Source: Bacteroidota bacterium
GTDB taxonomy: Bacteria; Bacteroidota; Bacteroidia; Bacteroidales; Prolixibacteraceae
NCBI GenBank assembly: GCA_030684645.1
Contig: JAUXUF010000118.1
Span: 1-44,247 of the forward strand
Length of the DNA: 44,247 nt
Reading direction: 5' to 3'
Both the position numbers and the translations under genes were made by a program. The notes beneath the pieces are model-generated. The model was not told where the DNA came from. It was given only the letters and a program-made list of their open reading frames with translations, and made no database searches. Every line of letters starts with the position of its first letter. Positions within the stretch are counted from its first letter, which is position 1. Shown here piece by piece: positions 33,972 to 43,699 of the stretch.

Positions 33972-35393
33972 TTAATTAACCGGCATCAATTTCACAATGA
34001 TACCGGGGCTTTCAACCGCAACATAAATGTACCCGTCGGGACTGATCGTCACATTGCGCACACGCCCAGCGTTTTCGAGCAATTTTTCCTGCTCGGTCAC
34101 TTTGCTACCTTCCAGATGGACACGTTCGAGGTATTTAAAGCTCAGCGATCCGTTCAGAATATCGCCTTTCCATCCCGGATAACGATCGCCAACTACAAAT
34201 TTCATGCTGCTTGGCCCAATCGAAGGAGTCCACTGGAAAACAGGCTGTTCCATTCCTTCCTTAGCGGTTTCTTTGGCAAGGATGGTTCCATCGTAATTAA
34301 TCCCGAAGGTGATAACCGGCCAGCCGTAATTATTACCTTTACCCACCAGATTGATTTCGTCACCACCACGCGGGCCATGTTCGTTGTTGTAAATCTGGCG
34401 GTTCACCGGATGAATGTCGATTCCCTGCGGATTGCGGTGTCCATAGGAATAAATGGTTGGCATGGCTCCCGGAGTGTTCACGAATGGGTTATCCGGCGGA
34501 ATGCGGCCATCGTCGAAAATGCGGTGAATCTTGCCGCAATGATTGGTCAACTTTTGTGCATTCGTCATTTCGCCACGTTCGCCTACCGAAAAGAATAAAT
34601 AACCCTGATCGTCAAAAACCATCCGGCACCCAAAATGAACCCCTTTGGTGGTATTGGGCATAGCTTTAAACAATTCCTGATGTTCGGTCAACTTGTTATC
34701 CTTTAACTTCGCCCTGAAAATGGCAGTATTCCCTCCTGCTCCATCCGGCGCTTTTTGCGAATACGAAATATAAATCCAGCCATTTTGCTGGTATTTGGGA
34801 TGCAAGACAATATCGAGCAAACCACCTTGTCCCTGTGCCATAACTTCGGGGACTCCGGAAATAATCGCTTTTAATTTACCACCGCTGAAACGGAACAATT
34901 GTCCGCTTCGTTCGGTTACCAGCATGTCGCCATCGGGTAAAAAAGCTATTCCCCAGGGCACATCCAGGCCTTTGGCAACAGTATCGATCCTGAACGACTG
35001 GTGTTTGGAGCGAACTACTGCCGGAAACTTAACCGCAACCGGAACTTCCTTCTTGTTTTTAATTTCGGTCAGGATATAATTCGAAATGGCCTTCATTTCG
35101 GCATCGGTAAACGCTTTTTCGAACGAAGGCATCCCTAATATAGGAAGTCCGTTTTTGATTACCGGGGTTAAATCATTTCCGGCACTGAACGCTTCCCAGG
35201 TGTTTCCGGCAAAACGCTCCATTTTGGCGCCATGACATCCGGCACAATATTTCAGAAAATTATCTTGAGCCGAAGGCTGTTCAGAAACGGCAACTGAATG
35301 ATTTTCAGAACCGGAAGGAGCTGATCCCTGAGAAATAATGAATAAACCAGCCAATACAAAAAGTGAAAGGCTTAGAATAACTAATGGTTTCAT
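33972..35393 (-). CDS. cytochrome c-PQQ-dependent sugar dehydrogenase fusion
   Basis: 473 residues with an N-terminal signal peptide (hydrophobic 4-20, ending near ISQGSAPS) and a class I cytochrome c domain with heme motif CAGCH (KYCAGCHGAKM), followed by an axial Met candidate in LGMPSF. From about residue 145 comes a glucose/sorbosone-dehydrogenase-type beta-propeller: LDVPWGIAFLPDGDMLVTER, GGLLDIVLHP, GYLFFSVGERG, YSYGHRNPQGID and HGPRGGDEINLV. It would oxidise sugars or other alcohols in the periplasm with PQQ and pass electrons to the attached heme. Whether the cell makes PQQ is not shown here. Confidence 0.9.
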   Translation of the reverse strand: MKPLVILSLSLFVLAGLFIISQGSAPSGSENHSVAVSEQPSAQDNFLKYCAGCHGAKMERFAGNTWEAFSAGNDLTPVIKNGLPILGMPSFEKAFTDAEMKAISNYILTEIKNKKEVPVAVKFPAVVRSKHQSFRIDTVAKGLDVPWGIAFLPDGDMLVTERSGQLFRFSGGKLKAIISGVPEVMAQGQGGLLDIVLHPKYQQNGWIYISYSQKAPDGAGGNTAIFRAKLKDNKLTEHQELFKAMPNTTKGVHFGCRMVFDDQGYLFFSVGERGEMTNAQKLTNHCGKIHRIFDDGRIPPDNPFVNTPGAMPTIYSYGHRNPQGIDIHPVNRQIYNNEHGPRGGDEINLVGKGNNYGWPVITFGINYDGTILAKETAKEGMEQPVFQWTPSIGPSSMKFVVGDRYPGWKGDILNGSLSFKYLERVHLEGSKVTEQEKLLENAGRVRNVTISPDGYIYVAVESPGIIVKLMPVN

Positions 35394-35551
35394 GGTTGGA
35401 TAGATTTTAATGTTGATGGTTTTAAAACAGCAAACCCGGCTATTTGTTGCAGGTTAGTAGAAGTTTAACCTCAACGAGGTAATGATTGGCGGGGAAATTT
35501 TTATCGGACAATAGTGTTTTGTGACCGAAAATTCCATTTTCTTTGTATTTA

Positions 35552-36145
35552 GTGGAAAATTTTCAGCTAAATATTAGACTAAAAGAAGGCAATCCTTCAG
35601 CTTACAAGGAGTTGTTTAAACAAACTTTTGCTCGTATGCTGGGTTATTGCAGGCTTTTTGTTCACGATCAAGCCCAGGCAAATGACTTGGTTCAGGAGTG
35701 TTTTGTGAAATTATGGGAAAAACGCACGACCATTAATACTTACCAATCGGTTGAAAGCTTGCTGTTTGTAATGCTCCGAAACCGATGTTTGAATTATCTT
35801 CGCGACCAAAAGCTACATACAGTCGAAAAAGACATCAACTTGTTGGAAGAAAATGAACTTCAACACCTTTACCAGTTAGATTTCGCCGGAAAAGAAGAAA
35901 AAACGCTGGAAGAAAAGTTGCTTGAATCTATTCGCAAATCAGTTGAAAAACTGCCGGAGAAACGTAAATTTGTATTCATCAAAACCAAAATTGAAGGCAA
36001 AAAAAATAAGGATGTAGCCGATGAACTGGGTATTTCGGTGAAAGCTGTCGAAAAACACCTCCATCAGGCTAAAGAACAAATCCGGAAAGAAATGCTGCTG
36101 AAATTCCCATTACTGTCAGTTTTGATTGCAATACTCCTGAAATAA
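35552..36145 (+). CDS. ECF-type RNA polymerase sigma factor
   Basis: A sigma factor of about 197 residues with region 2 (LFVHDQAQANDLVQECFVKL followed by WEKR) and region 4 (KLPEKRKFVFIKTKIEGKKN then KDVADELGISVKAVEKHL). I place the start at GTG 35552 (VENFQLNIRLKEGNPSAY); a TTG at 35543 is the alternative. It is followed by fecR, susC and susD, the classic arrangement in which it activates the transporter operon on a signal from the outer membrane. Confidence 0.9.
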   Translation: MENFQLNIRLKEGNPSAYKELFKQTFARMLGYCRLFVHDQAQANDLVQECFVKLWEKRTTINTYQSVESLLFVMLRNRCLNYLRDQKLHTVEKDINLLEENELQHLYQLDFAGKEEKTLEEKLLESIRKSVEKLPEKRKFVFIKTKIEGKKNKDVADELGISVKAVEKHLHQAKEQIRKEMLLKFPLLSVLIAILLK

Positions 36146-36300
36146 AGACCCCATGCCAGTATCAGGTCCGAAAAAAAGGCCTGAAATATCGAATGGCCAG
36201 ATTTCAAAAACCAATACCCCATCGGGAATTTCAGAACTTTTTCTTGCCCGAGGTAGGGTTTTTTAATAAATAGGGTACTACTCATGAAACAACACAATTA

Positions 36301-37311
36301 ATGAAAGCAAAAATACGAAAATATTTATCTGGAAAAAGCTTGGAAACAGAGCAAAAAGAACTTTTAGTCTGGCTCCGGAAAGACAATCATGTATCTGAAT
36401 TCCAGGCTGTGAAAAGGGAATGGAAAGATGAAATTATTCAGGAAGAACTCCCTTCAGAATATCAGCAAAACTGGTCCGAAATTCAACATACTATTCATCT
36501 GAGAACTCAGACAGAACTCTTTGTGGTACGCCGAAGCCTCAGATTTTTTCAGTATGCTGCCATTTTCATTTTGCTGATTTCGGTTCCGGCAATCATTTAC
36601 ATGACACAATTCCAAACAACCACACAAAAGCAAGAGTTAGTTTACACAACCGTAGCTGCCGATTTCGGGCAAATTTCCAAAGTAATATTACCCGACAGTA
36701 CTGTCATTTGGGTCAATTCAGGTTCGACTTTAACCTACAACAATCAGTTTTCGGCAACCAACCGGGAAATTAAACTAACAGGTGAGGCCTTTTTTAAAGT
36801 GACCAAGAATAAAGATTTGCCTTTGATTGTATCCAGCGAGGATTTGCGCATAAAAGTTCTGGGTACTGAATTTTGCGTTTCCGCATATCCTGAAGAAGAT
36901 AACATTCAGGTAGTTTTGGAAAAAGGGAAAGTTGAACTCTCTTCTTCAACACATGCTAATTTCAAGCAGGAAATGAAACCCGGAGAACTGGCCAGTTTCA
37001 ACAAAGAGAAAAAAGAGTTGACCCTTTCGACGGTTAATACCGGATTATATACTTCGTGGAAAGATGGGTTGATCAACTTTTACAACCTGCCTCTAAGCGA
37101 AGTGGTCATTAAACTGGAAAAACGTTACAATCAGAAGTTCGTGGTTGACGATGCGATTAAAAACCTTCCGTTCACCTTTACCATTAAAAATGAAAACCTA
37201 AATCATATCCTCAGTTTAATGGAGAAAATCACACCGGTTGATGCCATTCAGCACGGGAATGCGATCGAATTAAAATACAATAAATTCAAAACAGTGCCTA
37301 AAATGAACTAA
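36301..37311 (+). CDS. FecR-family anti-sigma factor
   Basis: 336 residues: an N-terminal cytoplasmic anti-sigma segment (1-80), one transmembrane helix (about 83-102), and a periplasmic FecR domain (VILPDSTVIWVNSGSTLTYN, LTGEAFFKVTKN, VLGTEFCVSAYPEE) with a C-terminal STN-interacting domain (FYNLPLSEVVIKLEKRYN). It transmits the signal from the SusC STN domain to the sigma factor upstream. The final codons (KTVPKMN and stop) fall within a dispersed 26-base repeat, so the natural C-terminus may have been altered. Confidence 0.92.
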   Translation: MKAKIRKYLSGKSLETEQKELLVWLRKDNHVSEFQAVKREWKDEIIQEELPSEYQQNWSEIQHTIHLRTQTELFVVRRSLRFFQYAAIFILLISVPAIIYMTQFQTTTQKQELVYTTVAADFGQISKVILPDSTVIWVNSGSTLTYNNQFSATNREIKLTGEAFFKVTKNKDLPLIVSSEDLRIKVLGTEFCVSAYPEEDNIQVVLEKGKVELSSSTHANFKQEMKPGELASFNKEKKELTLSTVNTGLYTSWKDGLINFYNLPLSEVVIKLEKRYNQKFVVDDAIKNLPFTFTIKNENLNHILSLMEKITPVDAIQHGNAIELKYNKFKTVPKMN

Positions 37312-37328
37312 AGTTGGAAGTGCCTAAA
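37293..37328. repeat. 26-base-period repeat, second locus
   Basis: AGTGCCTAAA occurs at 37293-37302 and 37319-37328, the same 26-base spacing as at 22156. The first unit supplies the end of the fecR coding sequence. Confidence 0.7.
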
Positions 37329-37400
37329 GTTGATCGATAACAGGCGTTTTAGCTCCGTTAGGAGCGGAATATTGGTAGCATAAATGAAAAAAGCGATAGA

Positions 37401-37452
37401 AACCGTCCGCGAAATGATGCTGAACAATGCACAAAAAATCTTTCGGACGGAA
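37401..37452 (+). repeat. 52-base REP-like element, copy 2
   Basis: AACCGTCCGCG, 26 variable bases, then ATCTTTCGGACGGAA; same length and ends as the copy at 26187-26238 in opposite orientation. A short GCTCC/GGAGC hairpin (37352-37365) precedes it. Confidence 0.8.
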
Positions 37453-37675
37453 CAAGAAAAGCCCATAAAAAAGAAGTAAGAAAAAAGACAAATAAGAAAC
37501 ATCAAAGTACCCGTTCCTGATTTCTTATTTCTCTTTCATTATTCGATATTTAAGTTATAAATAGAAAGAAAAGTCAAGTTACTGAAAATAAAAACCGGAA
37601 GGCGCGGCAACGCTTTCCGGTCAAATGCCCATCAATAAATGATGAAACTATTTATTAACAAAATCACTCAAAACT

Positions 37676-40600
37676 ATGAAAAAAAAATCGGGATTCCGAG
37701 GTTTGACACCTCCAATCTGGAACAAAAAATGTTTTAGAATTATGCGACTAACTATTCTATTCCTGTTTGCAGGCTTGTTGCAGGTTTCTGCCAGCCTTTA
37801 CAGCCAGAACACCAAGCTCAGTTTGGATTTCCGCGATACCCGTGTGGTAGATGTACTGGAAGCTATTGAGAATCAATGCGAATTCAGGTTTGCATACAGT
37901 GCCCAATACATTGACATGAACCGGAAAGTTAATATTGATGTAAAAGGTAAAAATATCGAACAAACATTGTCCCTAATTTTTGACGGTACAGATGTGAAGT
38001 ATTCGATTAATGATCGCCACATCATGCTGTTTCGGGAGGGTAATATACCCGTTGATTCCCAGCAGCAGAGGTCAGTTTTAGGTAAAATAACCGATCCTGA
38101 AGGCGCTCCTCTACCTGGGGTTTTGGTGTCAGTAAATGGAACAAACAACGGAACAATTTCTGACAATGAGGGTCACTACTCACTATCAAATGTTTCAGTG
38201 AATGCAATCATCAGATTTTCTTTTATCGGATTGAAAACCCAGGAAGTAAATTCGGGCTCCAAAAACGATTTAGATATTGTAATGGAAATAGAAACTGTCG
38301 AGATTGCTGATGTCGTGATTACTGCATTGGGTATTAAGCGGGAGAAAAAAGCGCTCGGCTATTCTGTGGGAGAGGTAAAAGGAGAAATCTTAACAGAAAC
38401 CCCTCAGAATAATGTTTTAAATGCACTTCAGGGAAAAGTTTCCGGGGTGAGAATTTCGCAAATGAACGGAACAGTGGGATCTTCGGTAAACATCATTATC
38501 AGAGGCGCAAAATCATTGAGCAATGATAATCAGCCCCTATTCGTTGTTGATGGAGTACCTGTCTCAAATACATCGACCAATTTGTATAATGGAGCCGATA
38601 TGGGTAATGCTATTTCTGACATTAACCCTGATGATATTGAGAGCGTCTCAGTCCTAAAGGGGGCAAGTGCAGCCGCTCTTTATGGCTCACGGGCCGGTAA
38701 TGGGGTCATATTAATTACAACGCGTCCTGGCCGGAAAGGTAAAAAAGGAATTGGCGTTTCGGTAAACTCTTCGACTGTATTTGATGTTATCACTGATGTT
38801 TATCCTTTTCAAACCAAATTTGGGAGCGGTAAAGCTGGAGCACATGTTCTCGAAGAAGCAGAGAATGAATCCTGGGGCGCTGTGCTGGATGTTGGTAATG
38901 AAGCGGTACAGTGGAACAGTAATGGGGCAAAAGCTCCGCTTATTTCCTATCCGAACCGCATTCAGGATTTTATGAGGACAGGATATACCCTGACCAATAA
39001 CCTGGCGGTTGACGGGAATAATGAGAAGGGGTTTTTCAGGTTATCAGTTGGTGACATGAGAAACATCGGTATGATCCCTAATACTGATTTGGACAGGAGT
39101 ACCATCAACCTCAATACACAGTATAAATTATCAGATAAACTTTCGGTCACTGCCAATATCAATTGGAATGAGTCCGGTTCCTCGAATCGAACAAATGTAA
39201 CCGGAGACGACCGGAATGATGTTGTCCGGAGTCTTTATGAAAAGGGTGCCCAGGTGAATATTCTGGATCTGAAAAATTACTGGAAACCTGGAATGGAGGG
39301 GATACAACAACTCCAAAATGCTTCGAAGCAAAATAATGCCTGGTTCGTTGCCAATGAGAATACAAATTCATTCAAAAGGGACAGGTTAATCAGTAAAGTT
39401 CAGATGGATTGGCAAATTACCAAGGAGTTGAGCCTAATGGGTCGCTTTTCAAGAGATGCTTTTACTGAGAGCCGTGAAGGTAAAAAAGCGTTCAGCACCA
39501 CCTCGAATATGACTGGATATTACAACATTTATGATTTCTATAACAAGGAAACCAATTTGGAAACAATTCTTTCATACCGAAAGAAAATTAGTAAGGATTG
39601 GAATATCAATGCCTTTGGAGCAGCCAACCGAAGATATGTTTATAACCGTGGAATCAGCAATACAGCAAGTTCACTGGTTATTCCTCAACTCTACACCATT
39701 TCGAACGGCGTTCCCGGAACAGTTACCTACAGTAGTTCCTGGTCTCAGAAAGCAGTAAATAGTGTTTATGGAATGGCTTCCATTGATTATAAGGGAATGG
39801 CATATCTTGATATCACCGGCCGTAACGACTGGTCAAGTACTCTACCTGAAGCGAACAGGTCATATTTCTATCCCTCTGCTTCCTTAAGTTTGATTATTTC
39901 AGAGATGTTTATCATGCCTGAATGGATTACTTTTGCGAAACTTCGTGCAGGTAGCGCACAGGTAGGAAATGACACCAGCCCGTATGCCTTAAATCCTTAT
40001 TTTTCAATAGGTCAGGATTGGGGAACATCTAAAGTCATGTACTTGGGAGGAAATCTTACCAATAACACCTTAAAACCAGAACGGACAACATCCAACGAAA
40101 TTGGTATTGATTTTAAATTTCTGAAAAACAGGCTTGGTTTGGAAGCTACCTATTATGAGGTTCAAAATAAGAATCAGATCCTGAACATTTCACTGCCAAT
40201 CGAATCAGGCGCTTCATCCAAATCGATCAATACAGGAAATATTGAGAACAAGGGCCTGGAGATCGGCTTGACGACAACTCCGGTTATTGCTGGAAATTTC
40301 AGATGGGATATGAATTTCACTTTTACAAAAAACAAAACCTACTTAAAAGAACTGGCCGAAGGACTTAGCAATATTGATTTTTACTCTATTGAAGGTGGAA
40401 ATGGGGTTCTACGTACAAAAGTTGGTGAATTAATGGGTGATATCTGGGAGAAGCCAATTTTAAGGGTAACCGATGCAGCTTCTCCATACTTTAATTATCC
40501 AATAGTATCCTCTTCAGGAAAATATCAATTTGATAACGACCCTTCACACATGGTTAAGATTGGAAATACTAATCAGGATTTCACCCTCGGCATTCAGCCA

Positions 40601-41275
40601 ACATTTACCTACAAAGCCTTTTCACTTTATGCCAATATCGATTGGAGCCAGGGCGGAGAATTCTATTCTAATTCCTGGATGTTTATGGATAACAATGGTG
40701 TGAATGAAAGTACCTTTGGCGGTGCGCCCTATGATAAAAACACAAGTATTGTTGAGCAGATCAGAGCGAATCCTGATGCATTCTTTGGAAACTGGGTCGG
40801 TGGACGCCTTCCGGAATATGGGGGATTTCCATGGCCAAAACCAATCCCTGCCACACGCTATGATGATGCCAGTTTTAATCCAGGAGTGCGTGAGGTCACA
40901 ACCGGAGGGGTCAAGACCTATGTGGAAAATTTAGGTGACCCGGCTACTACAGTCTGGCTGGATCCGTTTAATGCCAATCAGGCAGCCAATAGAAAAATTG
41001 TAGATAGAGCTGTGTTCAGCTCAACCTATGTTAAATTAAGAGAGATCGCCTTAACTTATCGCATTCCCAAAAACTGGATGGAGAAAATCAATATCCAACA
41101 TGCATCTGTTTCTGTTGTTGCAACTAACATTCTCGAATGGACGGAGGCTGGTATTCACATTGATCCGGAAAGGGCTTACCGGAATACGGGTAGTGGCTGG
41201 ATTCAAGGTGCTGAATATTACAACATGATGCCCTGGACAGGGTCATTAGGATTTAAGTTAAACTTTGATTTTTAA
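37676..41275 (+). CDS. SusC/RagA-family TonB-dependent outer-membrane transporter with STN domain
   Basis: 1199 residues. After a signal peptide (hydrophobic about 24-38, SLYSQNTKLS) comes an STN (secretin/TonB N-terminal) domain (LDFRDTRVVDVLEAIENQCE). It is followed by a carboxypeptidase-D-regulatory-like domain (GKITDPEGAPLPGVLVSVNG), a plug with SusC signatures (VVTALGIKREKKALGYSVGE, SVLKGASAAALYGSRAGNGV) and a beta-barrel ending LGFKLNFDF. It imports a large ligand (glycan or peptide) with SusD as the lid. The STN domain is what contacts FecR, matching the sigma/anti-sigma pair upstream. Confidence 0.95.
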   Translation: MKKKSGFRGLTPPIWNKKCFRIMRLTILFLFAGLLQVSASLYSQNTKLSLDFRDTRVVDVLEAIENQCEFRFAYSAQYIDMNRKVNIDVKGKNIEQTLSLIFDGTDVKYSINDRHIMLFREGNIPVDSQQQRSVLGKITDPEGAPLPGVLVSVNGTNNGTISDNEGHYSLSNVSVNAIIRFSFIGLKTQEVNSGSKNDLDIVMEIETVEIADVVITALGIKREKKALGYSVGEVKGEILTETPQNNVLNALQGKVSGVRISQMNGTVGSSVNIIIRGAKSLSNDNQPLFVVDGVPVSNTSTNLYNGADMGNAISDINPDDIESVSVLKGASAAALYGSRAGNGVILITTRPGRKGKKGIGVSVNSSTVFDVITDVYPFQTKFGSGKAGAHVLEEAENESWGAVLDVGNEAVQWNSNGAKAPLISYPNRIQDFMRTGYTLTNNLAVDGNNEKGFFRLSVGDMRNIGMIPNTDLDRSTINLNTQYKLSDKLSVTANINWNESGSSNRTNVTGDDRNDVVRSLYEKGAQVNILDLKNYWKPGMEGIQQLQNASKQNNAWFVANENTNSFKRDRLISKVQMDWQITKELSLMGRFSRDAFTESREGKKAFSTTSNMTGYYNIYDFYNKETNLETILSYRKKISKDWNINAFGAANRRYVYNRGISNTASSLVIPQLYTISNGVPGTVTYSSSWSQKAVNSVYGMASIDYKGMAYLDITGRNDWSSTLPEANRSYFYPSASLSLIISEMFIMPEWITFAKLRAGSAQVGNDTSPYALNPYFSIGQDWGTSKVMYLGGNLTNNTLKPERTTSNEIGIDFKFLKNRLGLEATYYEVQNKNQILNISLPIESGASSKSINTGNIENKGLEIGLTTTPVIAGNFRWDMNFTFTKNKTYLKELAEGLSNIDFYSIEGGNGVLRTKVGELMGDIWEKPILRVTDAASPYFNYPIVSSSGKYQFDNDPSHMVKIGNTNQDFTLGIQPTFTYKAFSLYANIDWSQGGEFYSNSWMFMDNNGVNESTFGGAPYDKNTSIVEQIRANPDAFFGNWVGGRLPEYGGFPWPKPIPATRYDDASFNPGVREVTTGGVKTYVENLGDPATTVWLDPFNANQAANRKIVDRAVFSSTYVKLREIALTYRIPKNWMEKINIQHASVSVVATNILEWTEAGIHIDPERAYRNTGSGWIQGAEYYNMMPWTGSLGFKLNFDF

Positions 41276-41290
41276 AAAAGGAGATTTACT

Positions 41291-42967
41291 ATGAAAACTA
41301 TAAAAATAAAGATAATAATTGTGTTTGCATTATTATTCCAGCTGACCTCCTGTCTGGATCTTAATGAGCTAAATGTGGATCCGAACAATCCTGTAAATGT
41401 CTCTTCCAATTATATTCTGACCTATGTTCTTACCGGTACTGCCAAGACCTATAAATCGTTAGGTGATCATAAAACCGGAGTGGCCGGAGTCATGCAATAC
41501 AATCAAATGGGAACCAATGATGGTATGCCTGAGGTCAACCAATATCTTTGGACCGCCGGTTCCTGGGCAGGTTATTATGATCTTTTAAGAAATGTAGAGA
41601 TTATCAATAAAAAATCCATTACCGAAGGAAACAAATTTTTTGAAGCGATATCATTAACACTCAGGGCATTTCTTTTTGGAACACTAACTGATTTATTCGG
41701 AGATATACCTTACTCAGAAAGTTTGCAAGCGACTCAGGGAATCTATTTTTCAAAGTATGATGATCAAAAAAACATCTACAAAGGAGTTCTGGAAGATCTT
41801 AAAAATGCAGAGAGTATTTTGGGCGATGCCGGGATCATCAACTACAAAATTGCTCCCAGTGCCGATCTGATGTATGCCGGAGATGCTGCCAAATGGAGAA
41901 AATTTGCCAATTCATTAAGGTTAAGATATTGTATGCGCCTGATTAACAAGAAAACAGACATGAATGCCATTGGAGTTGACCTGGTTGCCGAATTCAATGC
42001 AGCCTCTGCACAGGCATTTGTTTCGAATAGTGATGATGCTGTGGTAAATTACCTTGGTACAACCGCCTCTAATTCAGCAAAGGGAGGTTTGCTCAATACT
42101 TCCAATCCGGAGTATCAAACAAAACCGTGCAAAACTATAGTTGATAAATTAAAGACAATCAATGATCCTCGATTGCATCGCTGGGCTATCCCTGTCCAGA
42201 CCAAATGGGACTTTAATGTTTCCACAGAGAAAGATGTAATAGTAAAAAACTGGTTTGGAGAAACCTTTACGGTGAAGATCATGCCAACAACCAATACTTC
42301 ACTTGACACTTCATTATATGTTGGAATGCCAGCCAATATTGCCCTTTTCGATGCACAACAATACAACAAGGGAAACGGGCCAACATTTCCACAGCCAGAA
42401 AGAAGTCCCTACATCTCCTATCTGCATTCCAGATTCAGGGCGAACAGCGATCCATACATCAAGATGGACTTGATGATGTACAGCGAAGTGGAGTTTCTAT
42501 TGGCAGAGGCAGCACAACGCGGAGGTTTTTCTGTTTCCGGTCCGGAGGGTCATTATAAGAATGGGATCCTGGCTTCAATGAAAAGGTGGGGCATAACTGA
42601 TGGAGCCAATGGATTCAATTTCAATACATACTACAGTAATTCAAAAGTCAGTTATTCCGGTGTGTCAAACACCTTGGAAAGAATCATTGAACAAAAATGG
42701 ATTTCCTCGTGGCTGAATGTAGAATCATGGTTTGATTATCGCCGCACAGGTTACCCGGCTCTTGTCGTTGGTCCGGTTACACAATATGGCAAGGCTCTGC
42801 CATTGCGCTTTATGTACCCCGTTCCAAGTCAGGATCCAAAATATTTGGTTAATTACAATGAGGCTGTTAATAAACTGGAAACAACCAGTTTTGTTCCAAC
42901 CGGCCAAAGTAAAGATCATACTTATTCCAGAATGTGGTTACTGCAAGGTACCGGTAAACCCTGGTAA
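41291..42967 (+). CDS. SusD/RagB-family nutrient-binding lipoprotein
   Basis: 558 residues starting with a lipoprotein signal peptide (FALLFQLTSC, lipidated Cys21) and DLNELNVDPNNPVNVSSNYI, typical of the SusD-like group with a TPR-rich fold. It forms the extracellular lid on the SusC barrel. It begins 15 bases after susC. The ligand is unknown because no glycoside hydrolase, protease or sulfatase gene is adjacent. A terminator follows. Confidence 0.93.
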   Translation: MKTIKIKIIIVFALLFQLTSCLDLNELNVDPNNPVNVSSNYILTYVLTGTAKTYKSLGDHKTGVAGVMQYNQMGTNDGMPEVNQYLWTAGSWAGYYDLLRNVEIINKKSITEGNKFFEAISLTLRAFLFGTLTDLFGDIPYSESLQATQGIYFSKYDDQKNIYKGVLEDLKNAESILGDAGIINYKIAPSADLMYAGDAAKWRKFANSLRLRYCMRLINKKTDMNAIGVDLVAEFNAASAQAFVSNSDDAVVNYLGTTASNSAKGGLLNTSNPEYQTKPCKTIVDKLKTINDPRLHRWAIPVQTKWDFNVSTEKDVIVKNWFGETFTVKIMPTTNTSLDTSLYVGMPANIALFDAQQYNKGNGPTFPQPERSPYISYLHSRFRANSDPYIKMDLMMYSEVEFLLAEAAQRGGFSVSGPEGHYKNGILASMKRWGITDGANGFNFNTYYSNSKVSYSGVSNTLERIIEQKWISSWLNVESWFDYRRTGYPALVVGPVTQYGKALPLRFMYPVPSQDPKYLVNYNEAVNKLETTSFVPTGQSKDHTYSRMWLLQGTGKPW

Positions 42968-43055
42968 ATAATGATACTTCTGCAAAAACGCAGACAATTC
43001 GTTTAAAGATATTACTTTAATAGTTTAGTTAAGTTTAGTTAATTAAGTTGGTTAA

Positions 43056-43088
43056 GCTGTCCTCTCAAAAAGGGGGCAGCTTTTTTTT
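43056..43088 (+). terminator. intrinsic terminator of the susCD operon
   Basis: GCTGTCCTC (43056-43064) pairs with GGGGGCAGC (43072-43080), followed directly by eight T residues. Confidence 0.85.
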
Positions 43089-43155
43089 GATTAGAAAGCC
43101 GATCTATTATAGACTTTAGCTCTTAACTTCAGAACTCCTGACTTAGCGTAAAAAG

Positions 43156-43500
43156 CTATATCGCCATTTTGTAACACAGCCTAAGCTCTGTATCTGGATA
43201 AATAACATTTTGTTTATTCAAAATATCACATATTTCTTTTGCTGCAATGTTCTCTCTTGTTTTCTTCAGCCTGTAATCCAATCTATTGTACTCCTGGTTA
43301 ACAACTTCTAAGTCTCCATCTATTTGTTCTATTGCATGTTGTTCCATTTTATCAAAGGCATAATCCTGGCGCATATAACGAAAGAAGTTCTCTTGCGACC
43401 ACCTGGCGACCATATGAATGGCTATATCTTTCAGGTTAAGTTTTTTGTTAGTTGTCACAATGCTTGGTTGTGGTTGGTATGTGGACGGACTAAAGTCCAT
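43156..43500 (-). pseudogene. transposase-like protein, C-terminal remnant
   Basis: The frame contains PSIVTTNKKLNLKDIAIHMV and ARWSQENFFRYMRQDYAFDK, a pattern seen at the C-terminus of a family of large putative transposases (RW.QENFF.Y....ald). The tail with VVNQEYNRLDYRLKKTREN is a predicted coiled coil. Only about 110 residues remain. The apparent ATG and first residues (MDFSPSTYQ) come from a neighbouring intergenic repeat, so this is a 3' fragment. Confidence 0.6.
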
Positions 43501-43612
43501 CCTTACAATATGAATCGAGCCTACGGCTCTGAAATTTAATCCCGTAGGGATGGCTTATGTTGTAGCCCCGGACTTCGGCGTGAGCTCAGTCGAACGATTT
43601 TAATCCGGGGCC
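43482..43612. repeat. cluster of REP-like hairpins
   Basis: Four short inverted repeats lie in a row: GGACTAAAGTCC (43486-43497), GAGCC/GGCTC near 43517-43529, ATCCC-GTA-GGGAT (about 43539-43551), and CCCCGGA/TCCGGGG (43566-43572 and 43604-43610). Such chains are typical Bacteroidota intergenic repeats. Confidence 0.65.
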
Positions 43613-43699
43613 CTGTTTGGATGGATGAAATCCCTGATTCAGAGATTATTTTAAAATGTTCCAGACAGTAATTAGTTTTAAAAATTGTACATTTGAACT

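Noticed and set aside
37384-37479. 31-codon frame that looks like a small peptide gene
   Set aside because: It is made almost entirely of the 52-base repeat element and has no partner gene, unlike the Cys-rich peptide at 25956-26051.
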